A DNA stretch of 64,000 nucleotides, from contig OX578146.1 in NCBI GenBank assembly GCA_951213105.1, positions 112,019,927 to 112,083,926 on the forward strand, given 5' to 3'. Made by a program: the position numbers and the translations under genes. Below the pieces are notes generated by a model, which was given only the letters and a program-made list of their open reading frames with translations, was not told the origin of the DNA and searched no databases. Shown here piece after piece: positions 10,024-24,071 of this stretch; position 1 is the first letter of the stretch; each line of letters begins with the position of its first letter. The stretch comes from Amaurobius ferox (Eukaryota; Arthropoda; Arachnida; Araneae; Amaurobiidae).

Positions 10024-13000
10024 TATGCACCCAAAACACTTATATGCACCCAACTTATATGCACGGTTTGTATGCATTTTATCATGCACCCAAAATACTT
10101 GTATAGGCCCACGAACCGCTAAAGCACCGCAAACACTTATATATAGTCCTACGTAGGGAACAAACCGAAAACATTTATATATAGGCCAACGAAACACCGT
10201 TGAACCCAAAACACTTATATATAGGCTCACGAAACGTCGATGCACCCTAAACCCTTATATAAGGGCCCAACATACGACGAAACACGCAAAAGACTTACAT
10301 AGGCCCACAAAACGCCGTCGCATCCAAAAACACTTATATATAAGCCAAACATACGCAGATAAACCCAAAACACTTATATAGGCCTACGAAACGCCTATAC
10401 AACCTAAACACATATATTGGCCCAGGAACCGCTGAAGCACCCAAAGCACTTTATATAAGTAGTCCTACGTAGGGAATGAACCCAAAACACTTATATATAG
10501 TCCCACGAAACGCCGATACACCCAAAACACTCATATAGACCCACAAAATGCCAATGCACTCAAAAACCCTTAAATATAGTCCTATGTTGGTGATGAACTG
10601 AAAACACTTATATATATGCCCACGAAACGCCGATGAACCCAAATCACATATATATATATTTCCATATAGGTGATGAACCCAAAGCTCTTATATATAATCC
10701 CATGTAAGTGATGAAACCAAAGCACTTATATATAGGTCCACCAAACGCCGATGCACCCAAATCACTTATATATAGGCCCACAAAACGCCAATGCACCCAA
10801 AAATCTTATTAGACCCACCAAACGCCGATGCACCCACAGCACTTATATATAGGCTCACGAAACGCCGATGTACACAAAACACTTATATATAGGTCTACAA
10901 ATCGCCGCAGCATCCAAAACACTTATATATGAGCCCAAAATAACCCGATACACCCAAAACACTTATATAGGGCCTCAAGACACCGATGCACCCAAAAACA
11001 GTTACATATAGGCCCAACATACGGCGATACACCAAAACACTCATATAGGCCCACAAAACGCAGATGCACCTAAACACACTTTTATATATGCCTGCCATAC
11101 GCAGAAGCACACAAAACATTTATATAGGTTTACGAAACGCCGATGCACCCAAAACACTTATATAGGCCCAGAACCGCTGAATTACCCAAAACGCTTATAT
11201 ATAGTCCTACGTAGGTGATGAACCGAAAACACTTGCCCACGAAACGCCAATAAACACAAAACACTTGTATATAGGCCCATGAAACGTCAATGCACACAAA
11301 ACACTTATATATGGGTCCGCGAAACGCCGATGTACCCAAAAAACTTTTATATATAGGTCCATAAATCGCCGATACACCCAAAACCCTTATATATGAGCCC
11401 AACATACGCCGATACACCCAAAGCACTTATATAGGCCCACAAGACGCCGAACCACCCAAACACACATATATATAGGCCCAACACCCAAAACTATACATCC
11501 AAAACACTTATGGTTTACGAAACGCTGATATACTCAAAACACTTATATATAGGTCCACAAATCGATGCACCCAAAATACTTATATATGAGCCCAACAAAC
11601 GCCGATACACCCAAAATACTTATATAGGCCCACAAGACGCCGATGAACCCCAAAACACTTATATATAGTCCTATGTAGGTGATGAACCGAAAACACTTAT
11701 ATATCGTCCTACGTAGGTGATGAACCGAAAATAATTATACATACTCCTACGTAGGTGATGAACCGAAAACACTTATATATCGTCCTACGTAGGTGATGAA
11801 CCGAAAATAATTATACATACTCCTACGTAGGTGATGAACCGAAAACACTTATATATCGTCCTACGTAGGTGATGAACCGAAAATAATTATACATACTCCT
11901 ACGTAGGTGATGAACCGAAAACACTTATATATCGTCCTACGTAGGTGATGAACCGAAAATAATTATACATACTCCTACGTAGGTGATGAACCGAAAACAC
12001 TTATATATCGTCCTACGTAGGTGATGAACCGAAAATAATTATACATACTCCTACGTAGGTGATGAACCGAAAACACTTATATATCGTCCTACGTAGGTGA
12101 TGAACCGAAAATAATTATACATACTCCTACGTAGGTGATGAACCGAAAACACTTATATATCGTCCTACGTAGGTGATGAACCGAAAATAATTATACATAC
12201 TCCTACGTAGGTGATGAACCGAAAACACTTATATATCGTCCTACGTAGGTGATGAACCGAAAATAATTATACATACTCCTACGTAGGTGATGAACCGAAA
12301 ACACTTATATATCGTCCTACGTAGGTGATGAACCGAAAATAATTATACATACTCCTACGTAGGTGATGAACCGAAAACACTTATATATCGTCCTACGTAG
12401 GTGATGAACCGAAAATAATTATACATACTCCTACGTAGGTGATGAACCGAAAACACTTATATATCGTCCTACGTAGGTGATGAACCGAAAATAATTATAC
12501 ATACTCCTACGTAGGTGATGAACCGAAAACACTTATATATCGTCCTACGTAGGTGATGAACCGAAAATAATTATACATACTCCTACGTAGGTGATGAACC
12601 GAAAACACTTATATATCGTCTTACGTAGGTGATGAACCGAAAATAATTATACATACTCCTACGTAGGTGATGAACCGAAAACACTTATATATCGTCCTAC
12701 GTAGGTGATGAACCGAAAATAATTATACATACTCCTACGTAGGTGATGAACCGAAAACACTTATATATCGTCCTACGTAGGTGATGAACCGAAAATAATT
12801 ATACATACTCCTACGTAGGTGATGAACCGAAAACACTTATATATCGTCCTACGTAGGTGATGAACCGAAAATAATTATACATGCTCCTACGTAGGTGATG
12901 AACCGAAAACACTTATATATCGTCCTACGTAGGTGATGAACCGAAAATAATTATACATGCTCCTACGTAGGTGATGAACCGAAAACACTTATATATCGTC

Positions 13001-13549
13001 CTACGTAGGTGATGAACCGAAAATAATTATACATGCTCCTACGTAGGTGATGAACCGAAAACACTTATATATCGTCCAACGTAGGTGATGAACCGAAAAT
13101 AATTATACATGCTCCTACGTAGGTGATGAACCGAAAACACTTATATATCGTCCTACGTAGGTGATGAACCGAAAATAATTATACATACTCCTACGTAGGT
13201 GATGAACCGAAAACACTTATATATCGTCCTACGTAGGTGATGAACCGAAAATAATTATACATACTCCTACGTAGGTGATGAACCGAAAACACTTATATAT
13301 AGGCCCACGAAACGCCGATGCACCCAAAACTCTTATATATATTCCCATATAGGTGATGAACCCAAAGTGCTTATATATAGTCCTATGTAGGTGATGAACC
13401 CAATGCACTTATATATAGGCCCACCAAACACCGATGCACCCAAATCACCTATATATAGGCCCATGGAAGGCCAATGCGCCCGAAACACTTATATAAGCCC
13501 ACCAAACGCTGATGTACCCAAAACACTTATATATAAGCCCACGGAATGG
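10024..13549. repeat. Satellite array 1
   Basis: Tandem monomers of two related types: about 40 bp (CACCCAAAACACTTATATAT then AGGCCCACGAAACGCCGATG) and about 38 bp (ACACTTATATATAGTCCTAC then GTAGGTGATGAACCGAAA), sharing the ACACTTATATAT core. Outer parts (10024-11692 and 13289-13549) are diverged; the centre is a homogeneous 76-bp dimer block listed separately. Minus-strand frames such as 11130-11426 are stop-free satellite, not genes. Confidence 0.97.
11693..13288. repeat. 76-bp dimeric higher-order repeat, 21 copies
   Basis: Two 38-bp half-units alternate: one has TATATATCGTCCTACGTAGG, the other ATTATACATACTCCTACGTA; both continue GTGATGAACCGAAA. The CGTCC marker recurs every 76 bp from 11705 to 13225, giving 21 near-identical copies. 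Each half-unit carries the perfect palindrome CCTACGTAGG. Rare variants: CGTCTTACG (12618), CGTCCAACG (13073), and ATGCTCC instead of ATACTCC in four consecutive units (12881, 12957, 13033, 13109). Confidence 0.97.
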
Positions 13550-15759
13550 CTAACTAATTGCATAATAACTTGAAAATATCAATAATCCCTGAATCAATAA
13601 TTCCGGAAAATATCAATAATAGTAACGCTTAAACCTGAAGACCGTAATTGATATTATCCATTCAAAAATGCTATAAGAAAAATCAAATCGTTCTTTTATA
13701 AAATATATTTTGATATCCATTATTTATTATACAAATCGAAAAATAATATTTAAAATTAACAGACAGATTTAATTTAATTGTGTGTCTGAGCAACATGATA
13801 TAAGATAGTATCTTCCTCATAAACTGCGAAATTAAATAACCATTTTGATTTCTTTATACTTTTCATTGTTCAGTAACAGCTTGTGAAAAATAAAGCATGG
13901 AGATAGATTTTCCCATTTAAATCATGTTTCAAACAATTCATGTTTTCAGACAGTAATTAATTAGCGCAAAAAATCTCCCATCAAACTCAGAGATAAAATT
14001 TTAATTCACTTTCAACCGATTTTCAAGATTTTCGTTTGGATAAACCACTGAGTTAGGGAGTAAAACTCCCAGGAAAAAGTTTCGTTCTTCATTAATATTT
14101 CGAAAACCCCTGGTCTTGGATACTTGAACTCGAAATTTGGGCTAAATTTATGTGAAGCTAATTTAAGGCTATCCACAAAATTTCATCAAATTCGGTTCAG
14201 CCGTTCTCCCGCGATGATGACACAAACGAAAATTTCGTTTTTTACTAATATCTCGGGAACCACTGATCGCAGAAACTCCAAACATAGACTAAATTTTAAG
14301 TGGGACTATTTCCAGGCTACGCACAAAATTTCATCAAATTCGGTTCAGCCGTGATGACGGGACAGACAGACAGACAGATTTTCAATTTTATTTATATAGA
14401 TATATATTTGAAGAAATATGTTAAAACACTTGAAACTTTTATTAAAAATATTTAGGACAAATGAGGCAAATTAAATGCCTATAATTTACTAAACTAGTAA
14501 TGGGCATTTCTGGTCACTGACGACAACTACGGAAATGTCCCTCCACATGGTCAGAACTTCGATCCTCGCTAATTCAAATATGCCATTCACGCGAAATTGC
14601 CACTTTCTAGTTGTGGTGTTCTTGTAGCCATCGTGCGATACATCACTAAGGATGTGGCAAAGAGGTCTTTGGAAAGCAACGCAAAAAAATATGTAACCAC
14701 AAATTTCTTATCGTTCACGTGCAAATCAATTGTATTATGCTCAGGAACAAAATTTCGCCATTACACTATTGCACTGAAGCGATAGAACGTAAATCCGGCC
14801 AAAGTTACAAAAAATGACCAGAAATGTTATTTCCTCTGATGATACCAAGCCTACAATCCAACTAATCGACAGTTCTGAACTTCGCCATCCATGACACTTC
14901 GATATCTGATATATCCAGGATTTTATAGCTATGATCATTTTGAAGAGGTCAAGTGATATAATGTGTGTTCCTGTTCAGTGTTCGAAATTGCCTATAGGTT
15001 CAGTTCAGACAAGATATAAAATGTGTTAAAAACGTAGATATCTGACATTGCTGTTTGTAGTACCAAGCCCCAATACAACCGATTGACAGTTCTGAACGCA
15101 CAACACTAAAATGTATTTTGAGTGGCATCAAAATCATTTGTTTACTTTCCATATGTTTATGTTTTAAAAAGAAAAGCGACTGTCGCTTAGATATTCATTT
15201 AAGTAAACATAAAAATTTTACTTGCATTGTAGAGTTTCATTCGACAAGCATAAAAATTATGTGTGTAATTTCCAAATCGTTTTGTTTTACCGTATTTTAA
15301 TGTAAATATGTGATTTTATAATATAACGACTTGCAAGTATAAAATAAAGCTGCATCATCCTGTTTTTATGTAATGTTTGAAATGCGGCAAAATGTAGTAA
15401 GTGACAATATCATTTATAATTTAGAAACAAATGAAATTTTATTTTATATTCATAGCTCTATCTTTATATGTGTAACACCCATTTGCATCGAATTATCATG
15501 TTGCTAAATTAAATCACAAGTGACAATATATCCAAAAATTAGTACTGCTAAACTTGTTAGAGATTTCAAAGTAGCTGTATTGTTATTTTCACTTAAATTT
15601 CAGTAACTTGCTATTACGAAATTCTGTATCTCTAAGTTTTCTAAAAAAAAGTGAAACTTCGGATTTACATACAGCGTAACTTCAATAAAGTCTACAAATA
15701 CTGAAAGTTAGTTAATTCTATGCATTAATGAGACAGTTCCTTACCGATGGAGATACAGA
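13550..15759. other. Non-coding spacer between array 1 and arm copy 2
   Basis: No gene. Around 14100-14400 there are two diverged tandem copies of an interspersed-repeat 3' end (AAATTTCATCAAATTCGGTTC followed by AGCCG), closing with GACAGACAGACAGA and TTTATATAGATA, a common arthropod retroelement-tail pattern. A 12-bp inverted pair CATTTCTGGTCA (14505-14516) and TGACCAGAAATG (14815-14826) bounds 322 bp that could be a small MITE, but no target duplication is visible. This spacer has no counterpart after array 2. Confidence 0.5.
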
Positions 15760-16138
15760 ATAAAAAGAGTATTATATTAAAAGTTCAAAAATATAGCACA
15801 TTGAATAAAATTATGGCGTTTTTAAGATATTCAGTACAAACATACAACTTAAAATATCAGCAGCTCAGAGCTGAAAGGAAATCGGCTTTTTATGTACCTT
15901 GATAGTTTTAGATCGCTGTGTTATTTTTGTTTCAGGCCAATATATTAATTTGTTATCTATTCAGTACCAACAATATGCGTAGTTTTATGTATTTTATTTT
16001 ACTACGTAGAATTTAAAATCTTTTTCTACGTTCACAATAGTTAAAATTGCTTTCCCTTAACTCTCTGTCTATTAATTAATTGCCGAATTTTAATAAAATT
16101 CGATAAAGCATTAAACTATGTTAGCCACGGCATCTAAA

Positions 16139-16490
16139 TTTCGCTTCCAATCCCTGCCGCTCTCGTGGCTCTCCGGTAAAGGCGGGGGAGTCTTGCCTGG
16201 CCATGAGGGTGTGGGTTCGATTCCCGCTGAAGGCTTGGTTGTTTCTCTTGTGTCTCTTGTCTTCTTTCCTATTTTCATTCTCTGTCTTTCTCTTCTGGAT
16301 CGGTGTACCCACAGCCGAGTGGTTGGGACTGATGAATGACTTGACCACTGAATTGCGGGCAGTCGATCCGCGGAACGGAGTTTGACTCTGCTAAAACGGC
16401 ATTGACAGGCTACGTATGCTGGGTTTTTCATGGTTTCCCTAGCATGTAACGTGAATACGACGTAGTTCCCTTAGAAAGTCCTCCATGAAA
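16139..16490 (+). repeat. tRNA-derived composite SINE, arm copy 2
   Basis: Near-identical duplicate of the SINE at 385-735, with the same B box GGTTCGATTCC. It owes its presence to the segmental duplication and is not an independent insertion. Confidence 0.6.
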
Positions 16491-16522
16491 GGCATTCCTC
16501 CTACTTCTCAATAATCGGTCTT

Positions 16523-16620
16523 GCGTCAGGGTGATTGGTTCCTGGGTCGTCTATGGGCCGGAGGCCCTTTAAAGGGCCTCCGGCCCATAGGTCGTTCCTG
16601 GGAAACAACCACCCTGACGC
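16523..16620. repeat. 98-bp inverted repeat with 38-bp perfect palindrome, arm copy 2
   Basis: Copy of 769-866: the perfect palindrome is at 16552-16589, the outer arms at 16523-16533 and 16610-16620. I see no difference from copy 1 across the structure, although flanking sequence differs by several percent. Confidence 0.85.
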
Positions 16621-19600
16621 AATTCCGAGCAAGCATTTTGCAAAATTTTATAAATAATATTCCCCTTTTAATTTTAGAAATGTAAAATTACCGTTAATAT
16701 TATTAACAGTATATTTACAGTATATAACGGTTTCTAGTTTATTGTAAAATTTTAAATATGCTCTTTAAAATATTGGTTAAACTAACTTTATTTATATAAT
16801 TGTCTTTAACAGTTGATAGTATAAAATTAATTGTTGAGAGTTTGAAATAAAATAGTTTAAAGTATAAAATTTAATAAATTAATTTATAATTCCTATAAGC
16901 ACTATTTTCAAATGCCATAATTTTCATTAGAATCACTAAAACTAAAACACAAAAGAAATGCAAACTATTTTTCTCTAATATTTTAATACGTCACCAAGTT
17001 TTGTGATCTACGTCACTAAATTTTGTCAGATCTAGAACATTTTTCACTAAAACTTGAAATGTCGCTTGTAAAAGATTTCACAGTAGATGTCGCCACTAAC
17101 GTAATTAGCTACTAACAATTAAAATAATCGCGTTTTGAAGATTTTACAGTAGATGTCGCCACTGCAAATTAAAATGCAGAAGATTATTTCACGCCACTTA
17201 AACTTAAATAGGTAAAAATTGCAAAGATCGCATAATAGATTGCTGAATGTTATATAAATTAACTTGGTTGAAAAGGTTTTGATAATTGCTCTTATTGATA
17301 GTCTAATACATCTTGCATAGTAAGTAGTCTTAGTGTCATTTTAAATTGCATGTTTCCATTATTTGAAAATGTTTTCATGTTTTTGAATCTGATAATCAAT
17401 TAGTTATATCATTATTTTTCAATAGTTTGATCTAAAAGAATAGCTCGATTACCATACATAGTTACCACAATGGAATAAAAAATTATAAATATTCCTAAAT
17501 ATGTATAATATAATAAAAAAATTAACTTGGAAGAGGACAAACTTTCTAAGTGAATTACGTGTGCTGCTACAACTCAGCTTACAAATGGAATTAAAAACAA
17601 TCAGAAGGAAGCTTAAATTTTAAGTGGGACCTGACCATATGGTTACTATAGCTACTCATGAAAATTGATGAAATTCGATGCAACTGTTTTCCCGTGATGA
17701 ATGGACAAATTAAGACACAGATTTCCTATTTTATTTGTATAGATTCCATGTCATGAACGGAATACGTTACAGTCAAGATTCCTTCAAAAAACTAAAATAA
17801 TACAGGTATTTGCTATTAAGCATGGATTATCAAATTTATTTAGAAGTATCATTTTAAGTTGTATATTACGCAATATAGCAATTTAAGTAATAATATAATA
17901 GCATTAGTATAACTAATGTAGTAAAGGATTTAAAGGGTTTTCAAAAGGAATTTAGCTATCTTTAATGAGTTTTAATATTTTAACATTAAATATTAGAATT
18001 TCCCCACTGGTCATTAAAATCATTTTCATATGTTTTTAGCGTCCAGATAGCACATCCATTCCCATCTTTCTTCTTACCAACAGGGATTTTTAATACAAGG
18101 ATTCATGACCAGGGTTGGATTGATTTAAGATAATTTGAAGAGGGAGGGGTGATCATTTCCGTAAAATCAAAATTTAAATTTTAATATTCATTCTAATTAT
18201 TGAACATTATTTTAACAACAAATTAAATGGTCGTTTACGTACCTTTGATTATATTTTCAATATTTAATTAAAATATTTAATTAGATAGAAAATTTAATTC
18301 TCAACCGTTCAATAATAATTCAGCTACATATAAACTTTAAAATTTATTAATGTATATATATTATAGTGATGCATATACTTTTAGAGCGAAGCTCCCTTAT
18401 TTATCCACTTTAATTTGAAAATGTTTGAAAGAGCATAACTTGAGAACGGCATTTCCGATTTTGATAAAATTTTATTTCTTTGGCGCTACTCAGTGAAGTT
18501 TAAAGGTCTTTATGTAGAATTTGGGGGGTGAGACATAAATCGAATCTCTCCCCTTCTCTACACAGTTGTATAGTAGGAAAGCAGTAGTAAATTATTCTCT
18601 AATTGTCGGGCGCATTTGTAAAGATATCTTTTGTCAGTTAGAGGTATAAAGAGTTAGTCTAACTAATTAACTGATACGTTTCAACTTTTTAAACTACTTT
18701 TCTGTCGAGCTGTCCAATGATGGCAACTGAGAAGATATAATTTTGCTAATAGGCTTAAAATTCAGAGTTGTTGAGAACCAGACCGTCCGACCTACCAAAA
18801 AGGTGTAAGGTAACCGTATATGCTATATAAAAGTTGAAACACGATAAAAATTTGACGCCTGTTACTGTAATCATATGAGGTACAGGATCGATTTTGTACT
18901 CAGTTTAAACAAGAACACAGGATTGCTGGATTTCAGTTAAAATGTTTATTTACATCAAGTGTACTGTTTTAAGGGTTCTCAGCATTCGGTTTTCCACCTG
19001 TCGTAATAGCACATGCTATGTGTCTTCCCGGGTCGGGCTTAGCTTCATAAATTCGTGTTCATAGATTTATTTTAAAAACTTTCGAAGCAACACATTGCTT
19101 ATCACAAAAATTGTAGATGCACATGATACTTTTGGCCGGACCTAGTTTGCATTTTTTTTTAAATATCTTGTATAATTATACAAGATATTTAAAAAAATCT
19201 TCTTAAAGATTTTTATAATTAAAATCTTTTAAATATCTTCCCGGATATATATTAAATGGTTTCTTAGCATTGGGTCGCTTAGTCCGCCTACCATAAGTCC
19301 ACATGTGAGGTTTGGGGCCAGCCTGGGTTTTTACTCGATTTTAGAAGACTCGGGTCCTACGGATTAATGTTGAAAAGTTTTACCGTATCAAATGTACTAT
19401 CTGAGGAGCCCTAAGATATCGCTTTGTCCATTTATTGTAAATCTACATGCAAAGTTTGTTAGTAATAGTTTTGTTTCGCTCCAATTTGCAAACCGGAAAG
19501 AATTTGTTGTCTAATTTAAATAAAAATGAAGAATAAGGGAAAATTTTGAAATGCATAAATGCACATTTCGAATATCATTTTATAATTAAAATAACTTTTG

Positions 19601-19789
19601 TGACATGCTTAATGTAATGTTATTAATGTTATTTTTTGTTAAACTCAGTTGAAAAATATGCAATGTTTCAACAACGGTTTATGCTAGGTGTTTCCTTTTT
19701 AAATATATTTAAAAGTTTGTTTTTTCCAGGGGACAACAGTATAGTGGAGTCAATGGATGGGATATGTTTTACTCATTTGTGTTAATATA

Positions 19790-20936
19790 CACTGATTAGC
19801 CAAAACATTTAAACCACATATAATATATTCAAATGCATGCGCCCAGAGCAAAATTACGGCATGTGTCAAAGTCAGAAAGCTTATAAGTAAGACCTGGATC
19901 GACGCTCTTAAAGTGAATACTTTTCTTCGCGCGCAGCATGCAGAAATGAAAAGATTTATCAGATTTTAACAAAAAAAACTGCAGATCTTTATACACGGCG
20001 TCAAGATAAGGGCATATCAAAGATAGTGGCACTGGTAGACTGTTCACATGCAGTATTAGTACATATCAAAGGTGGTCCGAAACAAGTAACACTTAGTGCT
20101 ATCGACAGGGCATGTGACGGTCAACGAAGGCTTGCTCGTATTGTCCACAGAGACTGAAGCAATAATGGGAAGGACATCATCTATAATTTCAATCAGGGTG
20201 ATGAGTGTCCATACACAGTTCATTGTACATTGCTGGATATGGGTATCTGCAGCCACCGATCCATTCGTGTGCCCATTCTCAATACTGTTCATTGTCGTAA
20301 ACGCCATCAGTAATCATCGTCATTGAACTATCGATGATTGGGAGAAAGCTGCATGGTCCAAAGTATCATGATTGTTGTTGCACCATGTAGACGGGAGAGC
20401 TCGTATGTCTCGTTTACACTAGAAAACCTTAGCACTTGGATGGACTATGGGACGCACTCAGGTTGGTAGTAGAAGTTTGAGGGTCCGAGGAATATTTTCT
20501 GTGGGCGTGCTAGGACTCCTTATCCCTGTAGTAGGATCTATGAAAGCTGACCAAGTACACCATTTTATGACGACTGTGTTTTCTGCTTGAGATGGCGTCT
20601 TTCAACAAGATATCGCACCCTGTCATACTATGAAGAAAATGTAGTATTGATTCTACGAACATGATGAGGGATTTTCATGGAAATGGCATGACCTTCAAAT
20701 TCATTTGAACATTTGTTAGATGATCTCGAGAAATGCTTAAGATCTGCATCATCACCCCATCCACGTAATTTACGAGAACAGTAGGATCTACTCTTGCAGA
20801 CATGGTATGTAATGTCAACAGCTACCTACCAAAATCTCGTTACATCTGTTATTAGTCGGTTAAAGGCTCTTTTTTAATCAAGAGGAGGAACCGCACTATA
20901 TTAGGTAGGTGGTTTTAATGTTTTGGTTCATCTGTG
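19790..20936 (+). pseudogene. Degenerate Tc1-like transposon, arm copy 2
   Basis: Duplicate of the element at 4014-5140 at the equivalent place in arm 2, also flanked by TA. It carries further lesions, for example a TGA in the frame that copy 1 keeps open around 4790. It arose by the segmental duplication, not by transposition. Confidence 0.85.
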
Positions 20937-21861
20937 TATACTGTCTTAATACCATTTACATAAACAGCGAGCACCAAACCCTCATTTTTTGACACAAACT
21001 TCATTTTGTGCTGAAAATGATTATCTAAGTAATATTAATGAAAGTTAGCAATTTTCAAAATTTAATGTAAAAATTTGGAAGTCTTACGAATATTCAATTG
21101 CGCTTAAATTTATTATGTTCCCAGTGTTATAAATTTTGAACCAAATTTCGTTCGAAATACACACAACCATAATATCTTTAATGTTCGATTCGCGTTCAGG
21201 GATGCTTGAAACGTTCTCTTTCGTCGAAAACTCATTCGAATTTTCGACGACGCCGTAATACTTTCCTTATCTGTATCTTTAAAATCAACTAAATTATGAT
21301 AATGGAAAAAATCTGACTTATGCCACTTCTCCGTTCCATGTGAAAGTAAGTCTGTTATATCAGTGAAAATAGGGATCATAAACAAATTGACGATAGAAAT
21401 TATTTAGATAAAAAAAGCACTTAAAAGTACTTAATTATTGAAAAAGTACTTAGTTATTGAAAAGTACTTAAGATTCTGATTGCATCGTGAGCCTACGCGG
21501 TATTCGCAAAAATGTCTCTGTATTATCATCCAGTTTTATCTTTTTTATGATATGTCACAAATTTACATGTCTAATTGGATATATGGTCCCCATTCACAAT
21601 GTTCAATTTTCATTGATATATAACTCGCTCAATTTTAAAGCCACAGTTTTGCGGGTTTTTTAATCTTGTTACATTAAAAATAAAAATGTTCTGATTGACC
21701 AAATTTGCCTAAGGGGTCGTATAAAAATTTAAAAATTGTAACTTTTGGAAATTAATGGGAGGACTATTTCATTAACGTAGTCTTATTTCCTTCTTTACTT
21801 TCAACATTTTTGCAATTTACATTGCCCACTTATCTCCAACAGGTAAAGAATTAAAGCGCGT

Positions 21862-22103
21862 GCCGACGCAGTGGTGGAGTGTTCAAGGCCAGCGTTTCCA
21901 CAGCAATCGCTCGACTGCTGCGTTCTGGGTTCGAGTCCCACGTAAGGCATGGATGTTTGTGTATTGGGCGTAGTGTGTTCCGCCCCCTCTGGTGCGCCTG
22001 GGGCAACTTCTTAGGACGGCAAAATGGTTCACGTTCTAACCGCTGACGAAAGGCGAATGACGAAAGTTAAGTGCCTTGCCATTAAAAAAAAAAAGAAAGA
22101 AAA
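21862..22103 (+). repeat. tRNA-derived SINE with 17-bp target duplications, arm copy 2
   Basis: Same SINE at the same site, with identical target duplications at 21845-21861 and 22104-22120. B-box GGTTCGAGTCC at 21928-21938; the A-box region has decayed (TGGTGGAGTGT). Identical target duplications show it was present before the arm was duplicated. Confidence 0.92.
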
Positions 22104-23202
22104 AAAGAATTAAAGCGCGTTTCAATCTTTTTGGGACACCCTGTATATTTTACTATATATAGGGAGTAAAAAAAGAACAGATGTATTCTTTTATATTTAA
22201 ATTATGTCGAAAATTTTTAACTTTATAGTAATTACAAAATCCATATCAGTATTATTATAGCTTTTAATCATAATTATATGGGGGAAGTAAAAATTAAAAG
22301 AGAAAAGCATTAATCTAAGGTTAAGGAAACAAATAAAATTCAGAAATGAAATATTAAAAAGTTTATAAAATACCAAAATTGTGACTTTGAATCTGAAGAG
22401 ATAATGTATGGTTTGTCAATGTAATATGGCATGATCTATCTCAAAATCTCTGGATGTGCTACCTGGGCGCCGACTCGAAAGATTAATTGGATTTCTGGAA
22501 ATTTAAAATCATATAGCCCATATATTTTGCAAAACCTTTAAGTCTAATTTAAATTTCATTCCACAGATTATTTGGCACAATAAGACGTCTGAAATGCTAA
22601 AATGAAGCGAATTATAGGTAAACAAAGAAATAAAAAATTTCTCCAGATGATTATTAAACGTCCTTTATTTTGCTTTTGTATGCAAAACGTTATTATTTAC
22701 AGTACTAGCCGCCTTCGGCGACCAGCCTGTTCGCTACCATTGAAAATTCTGACCGTGATAAACTCGCTAGCGCCATAACCCCGTGGAGTTAACAAAGTTT
22801 GTTTTAGTTTAATAACGTTAAAACTAATAATAAAATTTGAAGATGAAAAATAATGTTCTAGGGGGGGTTCTTGAAAATTGATTTGTAAAATGAATTTATT
22901 CTAATGTTTGTGAACTGTGAGATTCTGACGATATCCGTACCTGTAACCCTCCCTTTGATGTGTTCTCACAGTCGGGATCTGCTGCTCCTATGTTTTTTAT
23001 AGAGGCATGCTCCTCTATTTTTTGTTTTACATAATTGAAATTGTATCCGTTTGTCTGCATTTTTAGTATTGCATCGAATGTGAATTTAATATTTAAGAAA
23101 TAAAGATGCTGCTCAGCGAAAAAAAAATCTTTTTTTCTAAGATTGTCCCCACCACCATCCGATGCATATATGCACCTCGACAATCTCCATAAATTTATTT
23201 TT

Positions 23203-23973
23203 ACTTTCCCTGCAATACATGGTAATGTATAAAGAAAGTATTGGAATCATGTCGAAAATCGCAACTCGAGTTTTCGACGGATCTACACGTTTCGAGACCT
23301 CTAGAATACGAAAAAACCATTTTTAGAGTGACGTCTCTGCAATATATGTATCCACTCTAACTCGAAAACTAATGGACCGAATTTCATAAAATTTGGTAGG
23401 TAAGAGTCTTGGGCGTGACCCTGGTGCTGATTAGTTTTTGGTACAATTCGGAAAAGAGAACCCGCCTTTTTTTGCGAAATGGCCCGCAAAAATTTCATTT
23501 ATCCACTCTAGCTGAAATACTAATTGACCAAATTTCACAAAATTTAAATGATAAATCACTTGTGGGATAATCTGTTGCTAATTAGATTTTGGTACGATTC
23601 GGAAAAGAACAATCTGCCTTTTTTTTTTTTTGAGACAATGGCCCGCAAAAATCGTCAATATCTGAAAAAAGGGACTATGTATGTTCAAATGTATCAATTA
23701 AAGGCTTGTTTTGTACGTAATTTTTGACGAGAGAAAGAATAAGAAAAACTCTATTACTCTAGGACTAACCGTTCTCGAGATATTTGAGATATTTTGCATT
23801 TTTGTGATGCCGCCTTTGGGAAAATGCCAATTACCAAATAAAAGCACAAATTGAATTAAAAATGAAAATTTTGTGTTATTTTGTGCAATTAAACTGAATT
23901 TAATGAGTTCTTAAAGAAATATAAAAAGAATGAATTCGCATTTTCAGGGCAAGTCATGTGCTGCCCACATCAG
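23203..23973 (+). mobile_element. Helentron/DINE-1-like element, copy shared by both arms (arm 2)
   Basis: Best-preserved 5' end, ACTTTCCCTGCAATACATGG; internal tandem repeats start at 23349 and 23500 (151 bp); 3' end AAGTCATGTGCTGCCCACAT then CAG and a T run. Most of the GT microsatellite of copy 8254-9050 is missing. Confidence 0.75.
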
Positions 23974-24071
23974 ATTTTTATTTAATTTTTTATTTCTTCA
24001 GTGTTTAAGTTTTTTGATTGTTATCCCAATCACCACCTGATGTATACAATACATCACAATAATTCAATCAT

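Noticed and set aside
11693..13288. Regular direct repeats resembling a CRISPR array
   Set aside because: The whole 76-bp period is conserved with no variable spacers, there are no cas genes, and the context is eukaryotic. It is a satellite.
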